This document shows positions 1 to 5,859 of a stretch of DNA of 18,234 nucleotides, piece by piece; the first letter of the stretch is position 1, and each line of letters opens with the position of its first letter. The DNA is taken from the NCBI GenBank assembly GCA_959602045.1, contig CAUGRT010000045.1:1-18234 (forward strand), written 5' to 3'. Both the position numbers and the translations under genes were made by a program. This DNA is from an uncultured Clostridia bacterium. Lineage in GTDB: Bacteria; Bacillota; Clostridia; UBA1381. The notes below the pieces were generated by a model, which worked only from the letters and a program-made list of their open reading frames with translations, had not been told where the DNA came from and made no database searches.

Positions 1-2
1 AT

Positions 3-149
3 GCCTACGGCAGTGAGCGGCTTGTAATCGAGAATGCGTGGTTTAACGAGCTGACATTGCAGAAATTTGAAAATGCAAAAATGATTGACGAGGAGTACAG
101 CGGAGGATTCACCGACTATTACTTCCCCGACCTCGTCAAGGTACGATAA
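3..149 (+). CDS. Tail tube protein, XkdM-like (3' end only)
   Basis: This is the last 48 codons of a gene that begins before the window; the frame is open from the left edge to TAA. The visible end has a short beta-rich pattern, with FNELTLQKFENAKMID followed by GGFTDYYFPDL. This matches how PBSX XkdM-type (DUF2001) tail tube proteins finish: a strand, an acidic turn, then an F-T/S-D-Y motif. The tail tube gene normally lies directly before the XkdN-type chaperone gene, which is the order here. Tube subunits stack into the inner channel of the tail. The call rests on a short C-terminus plus position in the operon. A tail sheath or another structural protein is less likely but cannot be excluded from 48 residues. 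Confidence 0.55.
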   Translation, partial: AYGSERLVIENAWFNELTLQKFENAKMIDEEYSGGFTDYYFPDLVKVR

Positions 150-178
150 GACCGGCTAAAATTCCGCATCTTGCACAC

Positions 179-220
179 TTAACCTCGATTGAGTACACAA
201 AGTACACATCACTCGGTTAA
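179..220. repeat. Inverted repeats in the tube-chaperone gap
   Basis: The 123-base gap between the tube and chaperone genes holds nested short dyads: TTAACC (179-184) with GGTTAA (215-220), and inside it GTAC (193-196) with GTAC (202-205) around ACAAA. It has no T-run on either strand and no clear promoter nearby. It may be an RNA processing or attenuation hairpin in the late transcript, or may mean nothing. Confidence 0.3.
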
Positions 221-272
221 ATGCACAATCTACGAAATTTTTTCACGGTCTTGAAAAGGAGTGGTTATAACA

Positions 273-650
273 ATGAATAAGAATACAAAAATAACGCTTG
301 CGGAGCTTATCCGCAGAAAAGAGCAGATGCTTGAAAGCAAGAAAAAACCGAAAACCGCAACACTGTATATAAAGTCGCTCGGCGGCACCATTACAATTGA
401 AAGTCCGACAGCGGATTTGGCAAGGGACGCACAGGATATGGATAACGGCGACGCATATATGGTTTATTCGTGTGTGACGGAGCCTTGCCTTAAATCAAAG
501 GAACTTCAGACGGCTTTTGAATGTGTTGAGCCGATGGAGATTGTCGAGAAAGTATTTGAGCCGGGCGAGATTCCGCAGATTGCGGTTGAATGTCTAAAGC
601 TTGCCGGATATGTTGACGGAGTAAAGGCGGTTGACGATATAAAAAACTAA
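273..650 (+). CDS. xkdN: Tail assembly chaperone, XkdN-like (frame 0 product)
   Basis: A 125-aa protein of the XkdN family (Phage_TAC type), which coats the tape measure protein and helps the tube polymerise around it; such chaperones are absent from the finished virion. Visible family features are the N-terminal LAELIRRKEQ helix, a middle part with YSCVTEPCLKSKELQ, and a C-terminal part with VFEPGEI followed by the helix IAVECLKLAGY. I chose the ATG at 273 because AAAAGGAG lies 11 bases upstream; the in-frame GTG at 261 overlaps that ribosome binding site. The last codons, AAA AAC TAA, form a slippery heptamer, so this is probably the shorter of two products. It is followed by the tape measure gene, as expected. 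Confidence 0.85.
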   Translation: MNKNTKITLAELIRRKEQMLESKKKPKTATLYIKSLGGTITIESPTADLARDAQDMDNGDAYMVYSCVTEPCLKSKELQTAFECVEPMEIVEKVFEPGEIPQIAVECLKLAGYVDGVKAVDDIKN

Positions 651-687
651 TCAGAAGTGACGGAGAACTTGCCATGCTCTGTCACTT
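641..687 (+). promoter_or_regulatory. -1 programmed frameshift signal (heptamer + hairpin)
   Basis: A AAA AAC lies at 641-647 with zero-frame codons AAA (642-644) and AAC (645-647), immediately before the frame-0 stop TAA (648-650). After a 7-nt spacer comes an 11-bp stem, AAGTGACGGAG (655-665) with CTCTGTCACTT (677-687), containing one G-U pair and an 11-nt loop. Heptamer, spacer and stem all fit the canonical -1 frameshift layout. The hairpin is followed by a few T residues, so it could also act as a weak terminator. Confidence 0.8.
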
Positions 688-823
688 TTTGAATAGGGGG
701 ATTGAGCCAAAGAAGGTTATTAATTTTCCGCTTTCAGAAAAGCTTTTTTATAAGGCTTGTTATGAGGTTTATATGGAAGATGAATATGAAAAATACAAAG
801 CACTGACTGGTGGTGATGGTTAA
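647..823 (+). CDS. Chaperone frameshift extension (T-like part)
   Basis: This frame is -1 relative to the chaperone gene. It is open across the slippery site and ends with TAA at 821-823, overlapping the tape measure ATG by one base. Slippage at 641-647 would add 58 residues and give a fusion of about 183 aa, equivalent to lambda gpG-T, whose extension binds the tape measure. The part from residue MLCHFLNRGIEP onward reads as a real protein with charged helices, ending YEKYKALTGGDG. An alternative is independent initiation at ATG 674, since GGAG (662-665) lies 8 bases upstream, giving a 49-aa protein. However, that ribosome binding site is buried in the hairpin stem. I favour the frameshift; both products are possible. 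Confidence 0.75.
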   Translation, partial: LIRSDGELAMLCHFLNRGIEPKKVINFPLSEKLFYKACYEVYMEDEYEKYKALTGGDG

Positions 824-2847
824 TGTCAAAAAAGAATATCGGTGCTACACTATCCATAAAAGACAACAATTTCACCGCCGGGATAAGAAATGCCATAACG
901 GGTGTAAAGAACCTCAAAAACCACACTACCAACGCAACAGGCGGGCTAAAGAAAATGCAGTCGCAGAGCAAACTCACAGGCGAGGGGCTTGCGTCACTTG
1001 CGAAAAAAGCCGCCGGAGTTGTTGCGGCTTATGCAGGGTTTAGTCAAATGATTTCATTCGGCAAGGAATGCATCACCCTGTTTGACACGCAGGCGAGGTC
1101 TGAACAAAGACTCGAAACCCTTATGATGAATGTTAAGGGTACAACACTCGAAAATGTAAATGCAATGAAAAAGTATGCCGGTGAACTCCAGGGCATCACC
1201 ACAATCGGTGATGAGGCTACCATTCAAGGTGCGTCACAGCTTGCAACATTCCAATTGCAGAGCAGTACGATTAAAACTTTGCTCCCGTCATTACAAGATT
1301 TGGCGGTATCGCAGTATGGTGTATCAGTATCGGGAGATCAGATGCAGTCAATGGCAAACCTTATGGGTAAGGTTATGACGGGTTCGGTCAGCGCATTAAC
1401 GAGATACGGTGTAACATTAAGCGAAGCACAGAAGAAAACCTTAAAAGAAGGCAATGAAACCGAGAGAGCCGCCATGCTTGTCGAGGTATTAAAGCAAAAC
1501 TTCGGAGGACTTGCCGAGGCAATGGCAAACACACCGGAGGGCAAAATCGTACAGATAAAAAATGCCTGGGGTGATATGCAGGAGGTAATCGGCGGCAAGC
1601 TTTATCCTGTTGTTACAACATTTTTCGGATATGTCGCATCTGCAATGCCGGACGTACAAAATGCTGTTGTTTCGGCAATAGATGCAGTTTCCGTTCCGCT
1701 TTCGTGGATAAAAAATAATGTTTTGCCGCCGCTCATAGCCGCATTCCAAAATGTATGGAATTACGGTGTGTCGACATTTAATAATATAAAAACAGCTGTC
1801 ATGGAAAACAGCGGTTCGTTTGGGAGTGTTACATCTGTTCTCGGCGGTGTCAAAGACGCATTGTTTAATTCGTTTGAGTTCTGCAAGCCGGCTCTTAACT
1901 GGATAAAAGACACCGGACTTCCGCTTGTTGTGAACGCTCTTGCCGGAGTGGTGCAGAAGGCGACCGATGTATATAACTTTTTCGTGAATAATTGGGGATG
2001 GATTGCTCCGATTATTTCCGGTATTGTCGGTGCAATTGTGACATTTCGGATTGCGGTGTTTGCAATCAATACCGCAATGAACGCATGGGCGATTGTGCAA
2101 GGGATATGCACCGCCGCACAATGGGCATGGAATGCGGCAATGACGGCAAATCCTGTCGGTATCATCATTGTTGCAATTGGAGCACTGATTGCAATCGGTG
2201 TGGCGCTTTGGATGAATTGGGACAGCGTGTGTGCGTGGTGCAAGCAGGCATTTCAGGCTGTCGGGGATTTCTTTGTATCGGTCGGCACAAGCATTGGTTC
2301 ATTTTTTGTCGGACTGTGGACGGGAATAAAAGATACGGCTGTCGGAGTTTGGAACGGTATAACGGGATTTTTAAGCGGTGTGTGGAACACCATATCCTCC
2401 GCCGCTGTTTCCGTATTTACGGGAATCGGAAATGCAGTAAAGAATGTGTGGAACGGTATCGTCGGCGCTATCAAGGGCGCTATAAACAGCATTATTTCCG
2501 CAATAAACTCTATGATCCGTGGTGCTGTCAGCGGTGTGAACGGACTTATAAAAGGCATAAATTCCGTCACGGGTGCTGTCGGTATTCCGGCAATTCCTAC
2601 CTTTACCGCACCGCAGATTCCGATGCTTGCAAACGGAGGATTTATCCGCACTGCGGGTACCGTCATTGTCGGTGAGAAAGGCCCTGAAATACTGTCGCTT
2701 CCGAGCGGTGCAAAGGTATCGCCAATTGATAAATCAAGGCGGAGCGAAAATAAATTCTATATCAATATTTATGCCGATGGCAAGAGTGCGGATGAGATTG
2801 TTGATGAATTGATACCCAAATTGAAATTAGCATTGGCTAATTTGTAG
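823..2847 (+). CDS. Tail tape measure protein
   Basis: A 674-aa tape measure protein, which sets tail length and passes through the tube during DNA entry. The N-terminal 300 residues are helical and glycine/alanine-rich, with the GMQ-like stretch typical of tape measures (LMGKVMTGSVSALTRYGVTL). Two strongly hydrophobic segments lie at about residues 393-422 and 443-466. They are followed by a tryptophan-rich region with repeated VWNGI/VWNTI units (about 505-560). The C-terminus carries the conserved ANGGFIRTAGTVIVGEKGPE motif seen at the end of many Gram-positive phage tape measures. At roughly 1.5 angstrom per residue this would give a tail near 100 nm, which is an estimate from the general rule only. 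The start codon overlaps the stop of the frameshift extension, so translation is probably coupled. Confidence 0.93.
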   Translation: MSKKNIGATLSIKDNNFTAGIRNAITGVKNLKNHTTNATGGLKKMQSQSKLTGEGLASLAKKAAGVVAAYAGFSQMISFGKECITLFDTQARSEQRLETLMMNVKGTTLENVNAMKKYAGELQGITTIGDEATIQGASQLATFQLQSSTIKTLLPSLQDLAVSQYGVSVSGDQMQSMANLMGKVMTGSVSALTRYGVTLSEAQKKTLKEGNETERAAMLVEVLKQNFGGLAEAMANTPEGKIVQIKNAWGDMQEVIGGKLYPVVTTFFGYVASAMPDVQNAVVSAIDAVSVPLSWIKNNVLPPLIAAFQNVWNYGVSTFNNIKTAVMENSGSFGSVTSVLGGVKDALFNSFEFCKPALNWIKDTGLPLVVNALAGVVQKATDVYNFFVNNWGWIAPIISGIVGAIVTFRIAVFAINTAMNAWAIVQGICTAAQWAWNAAMTANPVGIIIVAIGALIAIGVALWMNWDSVCAWCKQAFQAVGDFFVSVGTSIGSFFVGLWTGIKDTAVGVWNGITGFLSGVWNTISSAAVSVFTGIGNAVKNVWNGIVGAIKGAINSIISAINSMIRGAVSGVNGLIKGINSVTGAVGIPAIPTFTAPQIPMLANGGFIRTAGTVIVGEKGPEILSLPSGAKVSPIDKSRRSENKFYINIYADGKSADEIVDELIPKLKLALANL

Positions 2848-2864
2848 AAAAGCAAGAAAAAGTA

Positions 2865-2893
2865 TTGAAAAATACAGAAATTTGGTGTATAAT
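2865..2893 (+). promoter_or_regulatory. Promoter of the small hydrophobic peptide gene
   Basis: TTGAAA (2865-2870) and TATAAT (2888-2893) are separated by exactly 17 bases, a near-consensus sigma-A promoter just after the tape measure stop. Transcription should begin near 2900, leaving a leader of about 130 nt before the GTG at 3031. A dedicated promoter inside a late tail operon suggests this unit is expressed from the silent prophage. Confidence 0.75.
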
Positions 2894-2899
2894 ATGTTG

Positions 2900-3030
2900 G
2901 TCGGAATAATCCGATGTTAAAGGTAAGACTGAAAACAGTGTAAAAGCTGGGCGGTTATGCCATCCATAACTCCATTTACATAGTAACCACTTTTAAAAAG
3001 TTGGAATCTACGAAAGGAGGAGGATGCGCT
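2900..3030 (+). promoter_or_regulatory. Structured 5' leader of the toxin-like mRNA
   Basis: The leader has several hairpins in a row: TCGGA/TCCGA (2901-2914) at the very 5' end, ACTG/CAGT (2928-2939), GGTTATG/CATAACT (2953-2971), and ACTTT/AAAGT (2989-3001) just before the ribosome binding site. A 5'-terminal stem-loop and a long folded leader are common in type I toxin mRNAs, where they stabilise the RNA and hide the translation start. The Shine-Dalgarno region, AAAGGAGGAGG, spans 3013-3023. A five-codon reading frame starting at ATG 3024 overlaps the peptide start and might affect its translation. Confidence 0.5.
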
Positions 3031-3093
3031 GTGGAATATGATATCTTGATATTAGCCTTAGTGCTATTCATAATACTATCCATAAAAAAATAA
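3031..3093 (+). CDS. Small hydrophobic peptide, candidate type I toxin
   Basis: A 20-residue reading frame from GTG 3031 encodes MEYDILILALVLFIILSIKK: a short polar start, one membrane-spanning stretch of about 14 hydrophobic residues, and two lysines at the end. AGGAGG lies 7 to 10 bases upstream. This size and pattern match membrane-acting type I toxins such as the Ibs peptides. TxpA of the B. subtilis skin prophage is longer but is likewise a hydrophobic peptide in a tail-bearing element. The gene has its own promoter, a long folded leader, and a convergent antisense RNA that overlaps its 3' end. I do not recognise the exact family. The genetic arrangement is stronger evidence than the peptide itself, and toxicity is an inference. 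Confidence 0.6.
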   Translation: MEYDILILALVLFIILSIKK

Positions 3094-3171
3094 CACGCCC
3101 CCGTGCTAAGGATAGCGTGTTATTTTAACATAAATCTCTTGGCATAACCGTTTGAGGTCTTGCCTTTTTCT
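3084..3171 (-). ncRNA. Antisense RNA, candidate RatA-like antitoxin
   Basis: A minus-strand promoter predicts a transcript from about 3171 to about 3084, near 88 nt, ending at the shared terminator. It overlaps the last codons of the peptide gene and the terminator of its mRNA (about 3084-3126), a convergent tail-to-tail arrangement as in txpA/ratA and in the fst/par locus. The RNA has no reading frame with a ribosome binding site. Its 5' part shares sequence with the toxin-like leader in the same sense: CGGTTATGCCA exactly, preceded by a 10-of-12 match. Pairing with the mRNA 3' end would be expected to block translation or start RNase III cleavage; this is inferred from known systems. Confidence 0.65.
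3087..3126. terminator. Bidirectional terminator shared by toxin-like mRNA and antisense RNA
   Basis: AAAATAACACGC (3087-3098) pairs perfectly with GCGTGTTATTTT (3115-3126) around a 16-nt loop. On the minus strand the stem runs into a clear T-run (the complement of 3084-3090), so termination of the antisense RNA should be efficient. On the plus strand the T-rich tract is mostly inside the stem and no long T-run follows, so read-through is likely. Confidence 0.8.
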
Positions 3172-3177
3172 ATTATC

Positions 3178-3206
3178 ATTATACACCTCATCTGCAATTT
3201 TGTCAA
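3178..3206 (-). promoter_or_regulatory. Consensus promoter of the antisense RNA
   Basis: Read on the minus strand, TTGACA (3206-3201) and TATAAT (3183-3178) are both perfect matches to the sigma-A consensus with exactly 17 bases between them. It points against the tail operon, towards the toxin-like gene. Such a strong promoter is what is expected for a constitutively made antitoxin RNA. Confidence 0.85.
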
Positions 3207-3252
3207 TCACTTTTAGAAATTTTGTGCAGTTTCGGAGGTGTTTTTTTGTTTT

Positions 3253-3648
3253 ATGGATATATATTTAAGCGTAAATAACAGAGCCGAGGTTTTGCGGCTC
3301 CCTGTTCTGCCGCCGGAGTTTACGGTCTCAAAAATCAGAAACAACGAGGTATTTGAAACGGTATCGCAAGGTCAGCTGAACCTTATCGGTACGCAAGCTT
3401 TGAAGAAAATATCGTGGTCGAGTTTCTTACCAAACCGTGATTATCCGTTTTTGCGTGACAGGAGCGATACTGCTTTTGGATACCTATATACCATAGATAC
3501 ATGGTACGACAGAAAACTTCCCATTCGACTTATTATAACCGACACACCGATAAATATGGCAGTTACAATAGATGATTTTTCATATACAATCGGCAGAGAC
3601 GGAGATATGAAATATTCAATAACGCTGTCGGAGGTGAAGTTAATCTGA
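3253..3648 (+). CDS. xkdP: XkdP-like baseplate/tail protein lacking LysM
   Basis: A 131-aa protein that matches the N-terminal part of XkdP-type proteins: the opening MDIYLSVNN, then RLPVLPPEFTV, the FLPNRDYPFLRDRS motif, and RLIITDTPINMAVTIDDFSY. In PBSX the family carries a C-terminal LysM peptidoglycan-binding domain; here the protein stops right after the first domain (YSITLSEVKLI), so the LysM part is missing. I prefer ATG 3253, with GGAGG 14 bases upstream; an in-frame GTG at 3238 overlaps that site, and a TTG in between is possible in another frame only. The gene overlaps the next by one base (TGATG). It probably sits at the tail tip or hub, next to the XkdQ-type protein. Confidence 0.8.
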   Translation: MDIYLSVNNRAEVLRLPVLPPEFTVSKIRNNEVFETVSQGQLNLIGTQALKKISWSSFLPNRDYPFLRDRSDTAFGYLYTIDTWYDRKLPIRLIITDTPINMAVTIDDFSYTIGRDGDMKYSITLSEVKLI

Positions 3649-5168
3649 TGGGTGCAGTGATTGAAAGTGCCGTCAATTGGGCGGTTAAGATTGCAAACGA
3701 TAATAGTCACGGCTATGACCAAAACAACCGTTGGGGACCGAACTATGATTGCTCTTCTCTTGTTATTTCAGCATTTGAGCAAGCGGGGTGCAAGGTAAAG
3801 TCCGGCGGCGCTACCTATACCGGAAATATGAAGTCTGTATTTTTAAGATACGGGTTTTCAGATGTTACAAGTAAAATAGCACTGTCAACGGGACTTGGAC
3901 TTAAGCGCGGTGATGTCTTATTAAATACCACTCACCATACCTCACTTGTGGTTGAGGGCAATGGGAGAACAATCGTCAATGCCTCAATCAACGAAAAAGG
4001 CAAAACCACAGGCGGCAAGTCGGGAGATCAGACCGGCAGAGAGATATACACAAGAGGATACTATAATTATCCGTGGAATGTGGTACTTCGCTATAACGAA
4101 AGTTCGTCAACGGCAACTTCCGCAATAACCTCAGCTAAAGAAGATAAGGACTATTCTCTTTCCGACATTTTCGGAACAGGTGGTAACACAGTCGGCGATA
4201 AATTTTCCGCAAGTGTTAATGAAACATATAAGCTGATTGTCGGCGGTAATGACATAACTTCTTATGTAGGTAATTTGTCTTGGCAAAACTCAATAGATGA
4301 GCTTGCAACAAAGATGAGTTTTGAAGTGGCAAAGTCCGATACGAATTATGTGAATACATACACTCCGCAGGTTGGTGATATCGTGAATTTTTGTACCAAT
4401 ATAGAGATATTCCGTGGAATTGTGATTGCGGTCGATGACGGTGATAAATTTAAGAATAAATATACAGTGACGGACTTCGGTTGGTATTTGAACAAAAGCA
4501 AGGAAACCTATCAGTTTAACAATATGAACGCAAAGAAAGCAGTTATACGGCTTTGTTCTGACTTTAATATTCCGATTGATTCCGTGCCGGAACTGAACAC
4601 AAGCATCACGCAGATTTACATAGATAAAACCATATCCGATATTCTTTCCGATATTCTCGATAAATGCGGTGGAGGTTACAATTTTGATATGACTCCGAAC
4701 GGGATACGAATCTATAAATACGGTGCGATATATGTCTACCCGGAGTTCAGAATCACGCCGAATACGCATCTGTTTTATTCCCCTACGCTCAAAGGCAATG
4801 TGTCGCATACCCTTTCAATCGAGGATATGAAAAACAGCGTGAAAGTTGTAACCGAAACTGATAAAGTGTATACTGTCAAGGCTTTGGCGAAGGATGCCGA
4901 CAGCATATATAAATACGGTGTTTTGCAGGATGTATTCAAGATTGATGAAAAGGACGGAGATGCAAATACCTATGCGAAAAACAAGTTGTCGGAGCTGAAT
5001 AAAATCAAGGAGAGCTTTTCAATAGAAATCATTGAGGCAGTAAACAGCTACACCCGAGCCGGTGCGCTTATCACCGTTGATGATGTAAACTATCTTATCG
5101 AAAGCGCCGACCACAGCATCAAAAACGAAGTGCATTATGTGAAATTGGGACTGAGGAGGTACGCATGA
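3648..5168 (+). CDS. Tail peptidoglycan hydrolase fused to XkdQ-like baseplate hub
   Basis: A 506-aa two-part protein. Residues 1-145 look like a phage NlpC/P60-type (Amidase_5-like) cysteine peptidase. The motif WGPNYDCSSLV has the likely nucleophile Cys35, and GDVLLNTTHHTSLVVEGNG has the likely catalytic His96 or His97, with Asn111/Ser113 as possible third residues. A serine/threonine-rich linker follows (about 150-190). Residues 195-506 match XkdQ/YqbQ hub proteins (YKLIVGGNDITSYVGNLSW to the end), which resemble T4 gp27 and phage late control D proteins. The hydrolase is thus carried at the tail tip, where it would locally cut peptidoglycan during entry. It overlaps the previous gene by one base and the next by four (ATGA), so translation is coupled. 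Confidence 0.88.
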   Translation: MGAVIESAVNWAVKIANDNSHGYDQNNRWGPNYDCSSLVISAFEQAGCKVKSGGATYTGNMKSVFLRYGFSDVTSKIALSTGLGLKRGDVLLNTTHHTSLVVEGNGRTIVNASINEKGKTTGGKSGDQTGREIYTRGYYNYPWNVVLRYNESSSTATSAITSAKEDKDYSLSDIFGTGGNTVGDKFSASVNETYKLIVGGNDITSYVGNLSWQNSIDELATKMSFEVAKSDTNYVNTYTPQVGDIVNFCTNIEIFRGIVIAVDDGDKFKNKYTVTDFGWYLNKSKETYQFNNMNAKKAVIRLCSDFNIPIDSVPELNTSITQIYIDKTISDILSDILDKCGGGYNFDMTPNGIRIYKYGAIYVYPEFRITPNTHLFYSPTLKGNVSHTLSIEDMKNSVKVVTETDKVYTVKALAKDADSIYKYGVLQDVFKIDEKDGDANTYAKNKLSELNKIKESFSIEIIEAVNSYTRAGALITVDDVNYLIESADHSIKNEVHYVKLGLRRYA

Positions 5169-5431
5169 ACGGTATAACAGAACTTGCAAAATTACTCAAA
5201 GAGCGTGAAAACAGTGACGGTTACACACCGATGTTCGGAACGGTTATTGAACTGCCGAACACGAAAATACGCATAAGCGACAAGGTTATTCTAACCGACA
5301 GCCACTTAACGCTTTGCATAAACTTAAAAGAGAAAAATGCGGACGGTGAATATATAAATCTCGGCAAGACGGTGGTTTTGCTCCCATATGCAAACGGTCA
5401 GAAATTTATTGTGATTGGAGTGGTTATCTGA
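5165..5431 (+). CDS. xkdR: XkdR-like baseplate protein (DUF2577)
   Basis: An 88-aa protein of the DUF2577/XkdR type. The pattern is an N-terminal helix (GITELAKLLKERE), then beta strands with PMFGTVIELPNTKIRISDKVIL and a C-terminal GQKFIVIGVV. The beta-barrel-like body and its place between XkdQ- and XkdS-type genes point to a small spike or hub-associated baseplate part. Its start overlaps the hub stop as ATGA and its stop overlaps the next ATG by one base, so it depends on coupled translation. The precise role of this family is not well established. Confidence 0.8.
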   Translation: MNGITELAKLLKERENSDGYTPMFGTVIELPNTKIRISDKVILTDSHLTLCINLKEKNADGEYINLGKTVVLLPYANGQKFIVIGVVI

Positions 5432-5859
5432 TGTTTCCGAATTCAACCGATATAACGATTAACAATGAAAGCAACACATCAAGCGGAACAAAATCATATA
5501 TGTTTGATTTTGAAAACGGCGACTTTGTTGTGCGTGACGGAAAGCTGATCGAGTGTGACGGCATCGACGCAATAAAAGTATGGATAGAAAAAATACTCCG
5601 AACCGAGAAAGACAGATACAAAATCTACGATAATACCGAGTACGGCTGTCATTTGGAGGATTTAATCATCGGCAACAGCTATACGGCAGAGTTTGTCGAG
5701 GCCGAATTAAAGCGTGAGATTGAGGACGCACTAAAGCAAAATCCGCAGATTACCTCAGTCACAAACTTTAAGATTACACGAAATACAAACGCAATTACGG
5801 TAACGTTGGAGGTGGTGTTAAATGACGAAGGACGAAATACTGTCACGGTTACTGTCTGA
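5431..5859 (+). CDS. xkdS: XkdS-like baseplate wedge protein (DUF2634, gp25-like)
   Basis: A 142-aa protein of the DUF2634/XkdS type, related to T4 gp25 lysozyme-like wedge proteins that join the baseplate to the sheath. Supporting stretches are SYMFDFENGDFVVRDGKLIE, the helix AIKVWIEKILRTEKDRYKIY, the conserved YGCHLEDLI, and a C-terminal strand pattern, ITSVTNFKITRNTNAITVTL. It overlaps the following baseplate J gene by 38 bases. The ribosome binding site of that gene (GGAGGTGG) lies inside this one. Confidence 0.82.
   Translation: MFPNSTDITINNESNTSSGTKSYMFDFENGDFVVRDGKLIECDGIDAIKVWIEKILRTEKDRYKIYDNTEYGCHLEDLIIGNSYTAEFVEAELKREIEDALKQNPQITSVTNFKITRNTNAITVTLEVVLNDEGRNTVTVTV

Larger units (their letters stand above)
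2919..3167. repeat. Inverted duplicated blocks at the outer ends of the toxin/antisense unit
   Basis: Block 1 is AAAGGTAAGACT at 2919-2930 on plus and AAAGGCAAGACC at 3167-3156 on minus (10 of 12 identical). Block 2 is CGGTTATGCCA at 2952-2962 on plus and 3150-3140 on minus (11 of 11). Their order is the same in both, with 21 and 5 bases between the blocks. The two transcripts therefore begin with related sequences. A plus-strand RNA reading past the weak terminator could fold its 5' leader onto this 3' region. Confidence 0.7.

Noticed and set aside
261..272. GTG 261 as start of the chaperone
   Set aside because: It overlaps the AAAAGGAG ribosome binding site that serves ATG 273.
655..690. 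Hairpin read as an intrinsic terminator after the chaperone gene
   Set aside because: The T-run is short (five T residues partly in the stem), the stem is at the right distance from a slippery heptamer, and the following frame stays open to the tape measure gene; a frameshift stimulator explains it better.
1489..2121. Long minus-strand reading frame inside the tape measure gene
   Set aside because: It lies opposite a clear tape measure gene, has an unusual Cys/His/Arg-rich composition typical of antisense frames, and has no ribosome binding site or promoter that I can see.
1992..2675. 227-codon plus-strand frame inside the tape measure gene
   Set aside because: It is an out-of-frame shadow, very rich in Cys and Arg, with no start signal; the tape measure frame explains the region.
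2900..3000. Leader of the toxin-like mRNA as a metabolite riboswitch
   Set aside because: I could not match it to the conserved cores of riboswitch classes I know (for example c-di-GMP, cobalamin, THF), and the gene controlled is a 20-aa hydrophobic peptide.
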